A stretch of 32,587 nucleotides of DNA from a virus. The stretch is from positions 1 to 32,587 of IMG/VR virus record IMGVR_UViG_3300030419_001042. One strand, written 5' to 3'. The position numbers were made by a program, and so were the translations under genes. Below, piece by piece: positions 8,104 to 17,323 of this stretch (positions are counted from its first letter, which is position 1; each line of letters opens with the position of its first letter). The notes beneath the pieces are model-generated. The model did no database searches. It was not told the DNA's origin and was given only the letters and a program-made list of their open reading frames with translations.

Positions 8104-9386
8104 TGTATCCTGAAGATGAAAAAAAAGAGCAAAGTATTATTAATGTAGCAAGTCCTGCTAATGCAGCACCAATGCCTGCTGCAAATTATCAGATAAGCGG
8201 ACCTCTTGCAGAACATAAACCAGATACTAAACTAAGAGATACTGCTGTTGATGTAGGTGGTAGTGTTGCAGGTAAAGGTATAGAAGGTGCACTCTTTGGT
8301 GGTGGACCTGAAGGAACTTTCTTTGAGAAAGGTTTGTGGGGATTAGGTAAAGGAGCTGGTGCTGGTAGTGCTTATAGCGCAGGTTGGGGATCTGCAATGA
8401 ATCCAATAGCTGCTGCTTTTAAAGGACCAGGTACTGCTGCAGCTACTAGTGGAGCTGGAGCTGGACTATCTGCAGGCATGGCAGCCGCTGCACCTTGGGC
8501 TATCCCTGCACTTATTGGTGCCAAGATGTTTGGTTTGTTTAATAAGGGTGGAAGCGTAGGACCTTTGAGTCCACAGTATAAAGAGCATGGTGGAGAAGCA
8601 GAAGATCCTTGGGATATAACTAGAAGGCATGTTCAAACAAGTTCTACTGCCCCAGGTGGAGAGCGTGGTGGATACCCAGAAGATCAGATGAGTCAGCGTT
8701 CAAAGAATATGAGAGTACCTTATCCTGGCTTTATGGATTTTGCAAGGATGACAAGTAGAAATATTTGGAATAGTGAAGCTCCTATGTGGGAAAAGATTAT
8801 GATGACTGGTGCAATACCAGTTGATTATGGTATGAGTAAATTAAAACATGCAATACATGATAAAGATTATGGGTTAACTAGAAATGCTATTAACTATGAT
8901 GATCCAATGGTTTTAAATCCTGGAGAAGTTCATCAGTCAATGCTGCTAGGACCACTTAGTGATATTAATTATAAAAATCAAGGTGGTGATATTGTGGATC
9001 AGCTTTCTATTCCAAGAGAAGTAAAGGTACAAATGCTACTAGATCAATATAAAGATATGTATGGAAGCGCTGGGTTACCTACTGATCCTGATACTAATAT
9101 GAGAAGTGCAATGCAAGAAAAAGCTGGCTCTATGCCTTCTGCTAGAAAAAGAGGTAGAGCTACTTGGTCAGATGTTTGGGGAGCTTTAGGTAATCCTTTA
9201 AGAGGTTCTGATTTACTTCCTGCTTATTTATTAGGTCAACTACCTGCGTTTAAAAATCAAATGATAGTTACTGATTCAGAAAGAAATCAAGGAATACCAT
9301 TTGGAGGACCACTCTCAGAAACTAAGCAAAGCAACCCTCAATCAACTAAGATAGAAAAGAAAGAGACTATTGAATATAAGAACTAG
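8103..9386 (+). CDS. Putative internal virion / ejection protein with Gly-Ala membrane-type segment
   Basis: A 427-residue protein with no recognised enzyme motif. Residues about 60-145 are very rich in Gly and Ala (for example GLWGLGKGAGAGSAYSAGWG and GLSAGMAAAAPWAIPALIGA), which could insert in a membrane. The rest is hydrophilic, and NPGEV near residue 272 resembles the LTPGEFVVN motif of the next gene. This layout suits a protein stored in the capsid and ejected to help form a channel across the envelope. It is coupled to the upstream gene by TAATG and followed after nine bases by another virion-type gene. The function is inferred from context only. Confidence 0.5.
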   Translation: MYPEDEKKEQSIINVASPANAAPMPAANYQISGPLAEHKPDTKLRDTAVDVGGSVAGKGIEGALFGGGPEGTFFEKGLWGLGKGAGAGSAYSAGWGSAMNPIAAAFKGPGTAAATSGAGAGLSAGMAAAAPWAIPALIGAKMFGLFNKGGSVGPLSPQYKEHGGEAEDPWDITRRHVQTSSTAPGGERGGYPEDQMSQRSKNMRVPYPGFMDFARMTSRNIWNSEAPMWEKIMMTGAIPVDYGMSKLKHAIHDKDYGLTRNAINYDDPMVLNPGEVHQSMLLGPLSDINYKNQGGDIVDQLSIPREVKVQMLLDQYKDMYGSAGLPTDPDTNMRSAMQEKAGSMPSARKRGRATWSDVWGALGNPLRGSDLLPAYLLGQLPAFKNQMIVTDSERNQGIPFGGPLSETKQSNPQSTKIEKKETIEYKN

Positions 9387-9395
9387 GAGTTTAGT

Positions 9396-12300
9396 ATGAA
9401 ATATAAGACTACTCAAAAAGATCGCTATGGGAATATGAGATCTTTGGAAATAGATACTGGTGAAAAGAATATGGAAGTTCCTCCTATGACTTCTATGATT
9501 CCTCAGTATGAAGCTGTTGGAGGATTAGCTGAGAATCATCCAGGAGAACCAAAGGGATCTGATACTGTACCGGCTTGGCTAACTCCTGGAGAATTTGTTG
9601 TTAATAAAGAAGCAGTAGATATATACGGTCCACAGATTAAAAAGATGAATGATGTAGGTAGAGAGATTCAAGATGGTAATATAAGTCCTAGTGAAGCTAG
9701 TCAAATTCCTATGTATGCAAGCACTGGTAAAGCAGCTAAAGAATACCCTGCAGAAAAAAAGTTAGCAAATCAAATAGAAATTTATGAACATTTAAAAAGT
9801 AGAGGATTATCTGATAAAGCTGTTGCTGGATTAATGGCACAGATTCAACATGAATCTGCTGGTACTTTTGATCATCAATGGCAAGAGCATAGTGGTGGCG
9901 GAGGTCATGGCTTATTTCAAATGGACCCAAATCCAGGTGGTTGGTTAGGTCCTTACAAACAGTGGCTTAGAAAAAAATATATGGATGATATAAATAAAAT
10001 GGAATTAGAACCTGTTGTTCCAGGTGGACCTGTTCTTAATCCTACAATGCAATTTGATTCACCTCAAAATCAATTAGACTTTGCAATAGATTTATATACT
10101 AATCCAAATGCTATTCCACATCCAACTGATCCTGGTCATTATTTTATAGGGGATCAGAATGCAGCAAGTATAAGATCTGTTCTTGGAAATCCAGATGTAG
10201 ATCTTACAGAGATGTCAAATATATTAGTAGATACTTGGATTAATCCTAAAGAAAAAATTAAGTATCCTGAGAATAGAATAGATAGACAAGAAGATACTCA
10301 AGCTATGTGGGATTTAATTCAAAGCGGTGCGTTTATAGGTGCTCAAGATCCTTCTGCAGTACCAACTTGGATAACAAGAGCCCAACAGATATGGCAAGAT
10401 ATGGATAAACCAAAGGTTGAAATACCAGAGGTCGATCCCAGTGCTAGTAGTTTCCTTAGTCGTTGGTTTCCTGGTCACAGCGGTAAAAAAAGTATTGTAC
10501 CTAAATTAGATTCTTCAGATCCATATGATTTTAAAAATAAAGGTGGTCCTATTTATGCATACTCAGGAGCAGGTGTTCAAGGACCAGGATTAGGAACTTG
10601 GGAAGAAGAGATGCTAAAAAACTTACAGCATGATTATGGTAATCCATGGAATCCTTTTGATAATATTTATTCTGTAGGTATGGATTATGGTCATAGACCA
10701 ATACCAGATCCAGCAACAACAGAGGAATCATGGTACAGTCAACTTAAAAATGAATTTAGTCCAGCTCCTTCTTTAGAAAATATAGAAGAGACAACAACTA
10801 CAGATGATAATCAAGTTTACGTACCAGGATGGAAAAAAGCTATTGCTGAAGCAGGTCAGTTTGATGACGCAAATGTAAATACAATAGAAGATATGGAAGA
10901 TGTAGCTGGAGATAAATTAAGGGATTTATATTTTAGTACTCGAGATCCTGAAAAAGAAAGGCTAGAAAGATTACAAGATGGTATGATTGAAGTAGAGACT
11001 CTTCCACCATTAGAAGCACCACCAACTCCAAGAGAAATGGGTTATGGAAACTTAGAAAGAAAGAAGTGGTTTGAGTTTGATCCATACACTGATATACCAG
11101 GTGGTGGTAATGTAAAAGAATTAGAAGACCAATACCTGGAAGCTGTACAAACAGTTGCTAGTTCTAATAGCAGCGATCCAGATTATCAAAGCAAAATGGC
11201 ATGGTTAAATAAAGTTACTGCTCAGCTAGAACAAGCAAAAAGTAATCAGAATATTATAAGAGAATGGGATGCTTTTAAAGCAGGTAATGAGAAGACAGCT
11301 AAGTTTGAAAAAGAAAGTGAAAAGAATTTAAGTGAAATTGAAAAGACAAAGAAATCAATTGAAGAATTAAAAAATCGTATAGCTGAAAGTTCAGATCAAC
11401 TTCTTACTGAAAAATTAAATAAACAACTTATACAACAAGAAATAAAATTAAATGAGTTAGAATATAAAAATGTTTCTGAACATTCTAACCCAGAAAATTA
11501 TAAGAAATCAACAGTAGAAAAACTTAAAGAAAGATTAGATCCAAAAGAAGAAACATTTATGAGTGGTAAGTATAAGTATTCTGATGCAGAAGATTATGTT
11601 GAAGCACAAAATAATGCACAGCAAAAGAACATAGTAAGTGCATCAGAAAAAGTAGCTCCTAAAGTAGCGCTTGAAATTGAAAGTAAACTTAATACACAAG
11701 CAGGGAAAAAAGCTATAGCAAATGCAGAAAGTAAATCTGAGACTGATCCTGAGAAAACTAAAGCTAGAAAGATGTTTGACTTTTTGTTTGGAGATCTTAT
11801 AGACCAAGGTGAAATAGGTAGAGCGATTGCTGTATACTTAGGATCTAGAGCTATGGGTTATGATCATGGCAGTAGTTTTGGTTATGTAGCTAGACAGTAT
11901 CTTGCAAGAGTTGATAAAAAGAATGCTATGGTTAATAAGTTCTTATTAGAAAATGCTGGTAAATACACTCCGGCTTCTGTGAAAAAGTTTAAGAAGACAG
12001 GTAATCCTGCAGATCTTATACCAATAGGTTCAACTCCTTATGCTACTGGTGTAAGAAAGAAATACTATAGCACTAATCCAAAACTTAGAGGTGGGCAGAT
12101 GGCTTATGAGTTTAAAGTAAAAAATGCTCAAGGTAATATAGCAACCTTCTGGTCTTTTGATAGTACAGGTAGAGATGATAGCTTGCGATTAAGAGATGGA
12201 TGGCAAGAGACAGATCCTAATTTAATTGATGATAAAGAAATATCACATATTGAAAAGATCATAAGAGATTTTCAATCAGGTGATGGTAAGAAAACTACTG

Positions 12301-12953
12301 GTTCTTCTGTCAAAGGTAATTTAAAAACTATCTATTGGGAGACTGGTGATTCTACTCCAGGTATGTCGCCAGCTGCAGCAGCAGATGAAATTGCAGGATG
12401 GTTAACTGATAGAGGTATTAAGCCTGGTAAGATAGGACAAGCTATTCATAATGCTTACGCTGCAATGATTGCAAAGAATAAAAAGCTTTATAATGAAGAT
12501 CCAAAGACTACTGTTAGGCATGAGTCTTTAATTCCTTTCTTAGAAGATGAGTTAATTAAAATGCGTCTTGAAGATATGCGATATTTAGATGCTAATAATA
12601 AGATGCATCTGATTCCTTCTCCAGTAAAAGCAAAGGTTAATGGTGAAGAAAGAGTTATGTCTAATGATAAACTTAAAGAAATCCAAAATAGAGTTGAAGA
12701 ATTCTATGGACCTGTACAAGCTACTGATTTATTCTGGGCAGAAATTAGTAAGTCATGGGAACAGCATGCTTCTGATGAGTATCAAGAAAAATACCAAAAG
12801 AAAGGTGGTAAGAAAGTAACTTGGAAAGAAGTGTTTATGGAAATGGCTAAGGAAAAGAAGTGGTCTGAGTATACGCCATTTGGTTTGTTTGCATTATCAG
12901 CAATAGAGCAGCAGATTGAAGCAGCATCTAATGAAAGCTATCAACCACAATAG
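9396..12953 (+). CDS. Large virion protein with tail-lysozyme-like domain
   Basis: An 1185-residue protein. Residues about 54-74 carry GSDTVPAWLTPGEFVVNKEA, a motif common in phage tape-measure and ejection proteins. Residues about 120-190 look like a phage tail lysozyme: a helix leading to GLMAQIQHESAGTFD, then GGGGHGLFQMDP, with Glu153 as candidate catalytic acid. This would cut peptidoglycan locally during genome entry. A long coiled coil lies at about 620-700 (E, K, L, I, N-rich). The C-terminal third is mixed helical sequence of unknown role. Start ATG 9396 follows TAGGAGTTTAGT. In T7 the murein hydrolase is in gp16; here it is in a different protein, so the ejection proteins are modular. 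Confidence 0.7.
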   Translation: MKYKTTQKDRYGNMRSLEIDTGEKNMEVPPMTSMIPQYEAVGGLAENHPGEPKGSDTVPAWLTPGEFVVNKEAVDIYGPQIKKMNDVGREIQDGNISPSEASQIPMYASTGKAAKEYPAEKKLANQIEIYEHLKSRGLSDKAVAGLMAQIQHESAGTFDHQWQEHSGGGGHGLFQMDPNPGGWLGPYKQWLRKKYMDDINKMELEPVVPGGPVLNPTMQFDSPQNQLDFAIDLYTNPNAIPHPTDPGHYFIGDQNAASIRSVLGNPDVDLTEMSNILVDTWINPKEKIKYPENRIDRQEDTQAMWDLIQSGAFIGAQDPSAVPTWITRAQQIWQDMDKPKVEIPEVDPSASSFLSRWFPGHSGKKSIVPKLDSSDPYDFKNKGGPIYAYSGAGVQGPGLGTWEEEMLKNLQHDYGNPWNPFDNIYSVGMDYGHRPIPDPATTEESWYSQLKNEFSPAPSLENIEETTTTDDNQVYVPGWKKAIAEAGQFDDANVNTIEDMEDVAGDKLRDLYFSTRDPEKERLERLQDGMIEVETLPPLEAPPTPREMGYGNLERKKWFEFDPYTDIPGGGNVKELEDQYLEAVQTVASSNSSDPDYQSKMAWLNKVTAQLEQAKSNQNIIREWDAFKAGNEKTAKFEKESEKNLSEIEKTKKSIEELKNRIAESSDQLLTEKLNKQLIQQEIKLNELEYKNVSEHSNPENYKKSTVEKLKERLDPKEETFMSGKYKYSDAEDYVEAQNNAQQKNIVSASEKVAPKVALEIESKLNTQAGKKAIANAESKSETDPEKTKARKMFDFLFGDLIDQGEIGRAIAVYLGSRAMGYDHGSSFGYVARQYLARVDKKNAMVNKFLLENAGKYTPASVKKFKKTGNPADLIPIGSTPYATGVRKKYYSTNPKLRGGQMAYEFKVKNAQGNIATFWSFDSTGRDDSLRLRDGWQETDPNLIDDKEISHIEKIIRDFQSGDGKKTTGSSVKGNLKTIYWETGDSTPGMSPAAAADEIAGWLTDRGIKPGKIGQAIHNAYAAMIAKNKKLYNEDPKTTVRHESLIPFLEDELIKMRLEDMRYLDANNKMHLIPSPVKAKVNGEERVMSNDKLKEIQNRVEEFYGPVQATDLFWAEISKSWEQHASDEYQEKYQKKGGKKVTWKEVFMEMAKEKKWSEYTPFGLFALSAIEQQIEAASNESYQPQ

Positions 12954-12962
12954 GAGTTTAAT

Positions 12963-15900
12963 ATGGACTTACCTAGAATAGATATACCTACTCTTCAAGT
13001 ACCTAAGCCTATTGCTGGAAGTGGTGGTCATAGGTTTATTGATGGTGATACATTAGTAAATGAAGAAGGTAACTTACTTAGAATAGAAGGTTTAAGTGCA
13101 CCAGAGATTAGACGTCTTATGGATTCTGGTTATCTTAAACCTGGTACTCCTGGTGGATTAGAAGCTACTAAACAAATTGAAGAACTTGCAAATCAATTTG
13201 GATATAATAATGTAAAGTATCTTACAAATGAAGATGGTTCTCCTAAGTTAGATGTTCATGGTCGACAGCTTGTTAGATTAAGTGATGAATATGGCAGAGA
13301 CTTTACAGAAACACTTACCCGTTATGGTATTAATAAGTTAAGTAGATATAGTTCTGAAGAAGAAATAGATAAGTATCGATGGGGATTAGCACAAAAATCT
13401 AATGCCAATCTTTTGGATAAACCTTTAAATAACTTTGAAAAGTCAGCTCTTATTTTAGATGATGCTGTAAAGTCAGAGCAATGGTACGATACTGAATTTG
13501 CAAAAGCTGCATTGAATGAAACCGAATTATCTAGGCTAACTGCAGAAAGACAACCAGGAGAATCACTAGCTGCATTTTCTTGGAGAATGAAAGAGGCTGC
13601 TAAGTATACAGGAGCAAGAGTACAACAAAGACATAAAGATAGAACTCTTGATAACCAAGCACTTCATCCTTGGGCTGAAGGATTTGATATAGGATGGAAT
13701 GGTGTTATTGAATCTTTGTATGGTGCTGCTGAATTACTTGGTGAAAAGACTGGATTTAATTGGTTAGAAAATCTAGGGGAAGCAGGTATTAAAAGACAAA
13801 GAGAATATCTTTTGACTAAGCCTGAATTAAAATTAAATATACTTAAGCCTGTATTAGATGATGATGGAAAAGTTATAGCTAATGAGTGGGATGTAGATGG
13901 AATAGGGGAATTCTTTGAATATACTGGTAATATGATGGCAGTATCTATTCCTTATATGGGAGTCACAGCAGCAGGTACTATGCTAGCACCAGCAACAGGC
14001 GGTACTTCTTTAGCAGCTGCTACAGGAATTGGAGCTATGTCAGGAGTAGGTTTAAGTATGGTTGCTCCAGTTGCTATGTATACTGGAATGACTTGGAATG
14101 ATATGGAAGGAGAAAATAAAAGTGCTATACTAGCAGCAGCTGGTGGTATTACTATGTCAGTCCTTGATAGATTAGGTATTAGAGCATTGATGGGAACAAT
14201 GACTGGTACTTTATTAAGTCCTAAGTATCGTAAAGAAATGGTTAAAGCATATATTACAAAACATGGTGGCACTGAGTCTGCTGCAAAAGCGGCTATTGCT
14301 CAGATGTCTAGAATGGAAGCAGCTAAGTTAGTAGGTCATGCAGCTAAAGTTGCTAAAGACCAATTAACTTACGGAAATATTTTAAGATCTTTTGCTGCTA
14401 GAGCTGGTATTGGATTTGGTATAGAGTCTATGACAGAAACAGGACAGGAACTTGCACAATATTTAGCAGCAACTTATGGAAGTGATAAGCCTTTTGATAC
14501 AGTAGAACTTCATAATAGATTAGTCAATGCTTTTGTAGCAGGTGGTACATTAGGTTCTGCATTCTCAGTACCTGGAACTGCTTATGATGTAGGGGCTTGG
14601 ACAGATGTTCATGTTAGAAAATCACCAGCAGAAGATAAAAGAAAATCTAAAGAAAGTAAAATGCAATTAGAAGAAGAAGCACACTTGCATAGTTACTGGG
14701 AAGAAGGAGATACTCTTCCTGAAGGAGTAAGAGTTGGTGACATAAAACAAAAGTATGTACATGGTAAACCTAAATCAATTCAAGATATTTATACTGATCT
14801 TAAAAAAGGTGCGCAGCATAGAGCAGATTCTAAAGCTGCAGAAATACAAACTCTTCAATTACAATTATCTGATCCTCAACTTCCTACTGAACAAAGAACT
14901 GCTATAATAGCAAGGATTAAAGCATTAAGAGAAGCCACAAATTTACAAACAAAAAAAGCTGCAGGTAGAAAGCAGCTTAAAGATAGAGAAGTTTGGCAGA
15001 AAATAAAAGATGCTGCAGCCGCTTTCCCTGTATTATGGAGAGGTGCTACTCGCCATTACTTTACAGATGCAAATGAAAAGTCTCCTGAAGTTAGACACTA
15101 TTCATCAGGTCTAGGTGCTTTCTTACATCCTGTATATTCAGGAGAAACTCTAGAAAATTTTAAACATAATACATTAACGTTCTTTAAAAATGTTTTAGGG
15201 CAAGTTGAGATAGCACCCGGTGATAAAAGAGATTTCAGTGCTGCAGCTGTGGCAGCAGCTCTTGGTTATAAAACTCTTGATACATTAAAAATATCTAAAG
15301 ATGTTTATGAATTTTATCAAAATCTTTTAGTCAGAGATAGCAAAGGAAATATTGTAGATAGTATACTTGCTGATGATATTGATTGGGATACTATGCCTAA
15401 ACATATAGTAGCAAAGAAAGACTTCTATTATAACCTTGCAAAAAGATTTGATAAGTTTAGTAAACAATTATTTGATGATCAAAAAAATTCAAGGATACAT
15501 TATTATAATCCAGATGGTACAGTAGATACAACTAGTGATACTGGTAAGACATTTACTATGGGTGAAATAAAAAACTATATTGGAAGATATAGATCTATTG
15601 ATAAAGTTAAAATTGAAAAAGATAAAGAAGGATTTATAAAAGATCTTATAGAACATAAAAAATATACAAGAGCTGAAGCTACAAAATTAGCAAATGCTAT
15701 ACTTGATAATGATGAACTTATTGATGAGAATAGTTTATTCGAAGTTGGTAAAGGTGTTCATATACCTTCTCAGCATAGAAATAGAAAATTAAATATGGCT
15801 GATGATCCTGTGTTAAGTAAATGGATGGAGCAAGATTTATTTATAAATATTTCTAATGCTGCTAAGTCAGCAGCCAGATATATTACTTATCAAAGATTTA

Positions 15901-17312
15901 TAGGTGATGATGGTGAGATTCTTAATGAAGGAATAGAGAGAGCAATAGAAAGCGGATCTATAAGTAGAGAAGAAGGAAATGCTCATGCTGCTTTTATACA
16001 AGATTATCTTGATGGTGAATCAGGTAACTATAAGAAAATACAAAATCCAAGGATTGCTAACTTACAAAAGAACTTATTAGTATGGACAACACTTGCTGGA
16101 TTACCTATGGCTACTATTTCTTCTCTTGTAGAATACATGATGATCTCAAGAGCACTAAGTCCTGAACAAATTAATAATGTTATAAAAGCTTCTGCTAAAG
16201 AATTTGCAGGTGCAATATGGGAAACCATGACAACTGCTACACCAAATATGAAGTTAGCTACGTCAGTTCAAGGACAGCTAGCTAAAGAAAAAAGGCAAGC
16301 TCGTTTAAAAAGATTAGGTTATTTTACTTGGGATACAGGTGCAGCACAAACTACAGGTGCTACTGAAAATACGTTTGCTTCAAGATATTTATTAGATAAA
16401 TATTTTAGAATAATTCTCTTACAACAGTGGACAGATATGACACGTAATATAAGGGGTGCACAAGCAGATGATTTTATTATGCATCACTTAAGTATTATAA
16501 GAGATCAAAGAACAAAGGGTACTTTATATGATAATGAAGTACAAGAATCAGAAGAGCATTTAAGAAACTTAGGAATTAATATAGAAGAGCTTTTAGAAAT
16601 AGATAGTATAAATGTTAAAAAACCTGATAATAAATCATGGGAAGAATTTCTACTTGAACAAAGACAAGCAGGTAGTAGGCTTGATAGAATATTAGCAGAT
16701 GCTGAATACAATTTTATTAATGAAGCTGTTGCATTACCTGGTACTGCAAACAGACCATTGTTCTATCAGAATCCACACTTAGCATTGTTCACACAGTTCC
16801 AAGGTTTTATTGCAACCTTTACTGCTAATCATATTCCTAGAATGTGGGGTGATTATGTAAAGAGGGGTACTCCTTCAATGAAGTATAATGCTTTTGCTAT
16901 CATAACATTAATGATTGCAATGGGATTTGTATCTCAATATCTAAAAGATTTATTAAAGTATGGAGGGAGTAGTCCTTACTTAGATTCAATGGAAAAACTA
17001 CAAAGAGGTTTAGGTGCATCAGGTATGTTAGGTGTAGCTGAGAGACCACTAAACTTTTTCTTTCCTATTTATGAAACATCTTCTAGTAATATGATAGAAG
17101 AAATATTTCATGGAGTAAGCGGAGAAGCCGCAGCTATATCTAATTTATCTAAGGCTGCAACAGGTGCTACTCAAATAATTGAAGGAGCTTTAACAGATAA
17201 AAGTATGGAGCCTGGACTTTATAAAGGATTTAAGACAGCGCCATTAACTGGACCATTCAATCAGTTTAATAGGTGGGCTGCTTCAAGACTTTCAGGAGTG
17301 TTTGAAAACTAA
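12963..17312 (+). CDS. Giant internal virion protein with N-terminal SNase-like nuclease domain
   Basis: A 1449-residue protein. Residues about 22-130 match the staphylococcal nuclease fold in order: FIDGDT (Asp27, Asp29), LLRIEG (Arg40), SAPE (Glu48), then DVHGRQLVRL (Arg101) and a GRDFTETLTRYGINKL helix. These correspond to SNase Asp19/Asp21, Arg35, Glu43 and Arg87; SNase Asp40 is replaced by Ser45. A hydrophobic Gly/Ala-rich block lies at about 325-425, and coiled-coil sequence at about 610-680. The C-terminal part has FTQFQGFIATFTANHIPRMW and a hydrophobic helix, of the type seen at the end of large podovirus internal proteins. Size and position match T7 gp16 (1318 aa). I infer an ejected protein that brings a nuclease into the cell or envelope. 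Confidence 0.65.
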   Translation: MDLPRIDIPTLQVPKPIAGSGGHRFIDGDTLVNEEGNLLRIEGLSAPEIRRLMDSGYLKPGTPGGLEATKQIEELANQFGYNNVKYLTNEDGSPKLDVHGRQLVRLSDEYGRDFTETLTRYGINKLSRYSSEEEIDKYRWGLAQKSNANLLDKPLNNFEKSALILDDAVKSEQWYDTEFAKAALNETELSRLTAERQPGESLAAFSWRMKEAAKYTGARVQQRHKDRTLDNQALHPWAEGFDIGWNGVIESLYGAAELLGEKTGFNWLENLGEAGIKRQREYLLTKPELKLNILKPVLDDDGKVIANEWDVDGIGEFFEYTGNMMAVSIPYMGVTAAGTMLAPATGGTSLAAATGIGAMSGVGLSMVAPVAMYTGMTWNDMEGENKSAILAAAGGITMSVLDRLGIRALMGTMTGTLLSPKYRKEMVKAYITKHGGTESAAKAAIAQMSRMEAAKLVGHAAKVAKDQLTYGNILRSFAARAGIGFGIESMTETGQELAQYLAATYGSDKPFDTVELHNRLVNAFVAGGTLGSAFSVPGTAYDVGAWTDVHVRKSPAEDKRKSKESKMQLEEEAHLHSYWEEGDTLPEGVRVGDIKQKYVHGKPKSIQDIYTDLKKGAQHRADSKAAEIQTLQLQLSDPQLPTEQRTAIIARIKALREATNLQTKKAAGRKQLKDREVWQKIKDAAAAFPVLWRGATRHYFTDANEKSPEVRHYSSGLGAFLHPVYSGETLENFKHNTLTFFKNVLGQVEIAPGDKRDFSAAAVAAALGYKTLDTLKISKDVYEFYQNLLVRDSKGNIVDSILADDIDWDTMPKHIVAKKDFYYNLAKRFDKFSKQLFDDQKNSRIHYYNPDGTVDTTSDTGKTFTMGEIKNYIGRYRSIDKVKIEKDKEGFIKDLIEHKKYTRAEATKLANAILDNDELIDENSLFEVGKGVHIPSQHRNRKLNMADDPVLSKWMEQDLFINISNAAKSAARYITYQRFIGDDGEILNEGIERAIESGSISREEGNAHAAFIQDYLDGESGNYKKIQNPRIANLQKNLLVWTTLAGLPMATISSLVEYMMISRALSPEQINNVIKASAKEFAGAIWETMTTATPNMKLATSVQGQLAKEKRQARLKRLGYFTWDTGAAQTTGATENTFASRYLLDKYFRIILLQQWTDMTRNIRGAQADDFIMHHLSIIRDQRTKGTLYDNEVQESEEHLRNLGINIEELLEIDSINVKKPDNKSWEEFLLEQRQAGSRLDRILADAEYNFINEAVALPGTANRPLFYQNPHLALFTQFQGFIATFTANHIPRMWGDYVKRGTPSMKYNAFAIITLMIAMGFVSQYLKDLLKYGGSSPYLDSMEKLQRGLGASGMLGVAERPLNFFFPIYETSSSNMIEEIFHGVSGEAAAISNLSKAATGATQIIEGALTDKSMEPGLYKGFKTAPLTGPFNQFNRWAASRLSGVFEN

Positions 17313-17323
17313 GGAGAATATAA

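Noticed and set aside
10138-10160. TCCCCTATAA on the - strand, resembling the promoter-like motif
   Set aside because: It shares only the central ten bases with copy A. The flanks do not match, it lies inside a coding gene on the other strand, and nothing nearby needs a leftward promoter.
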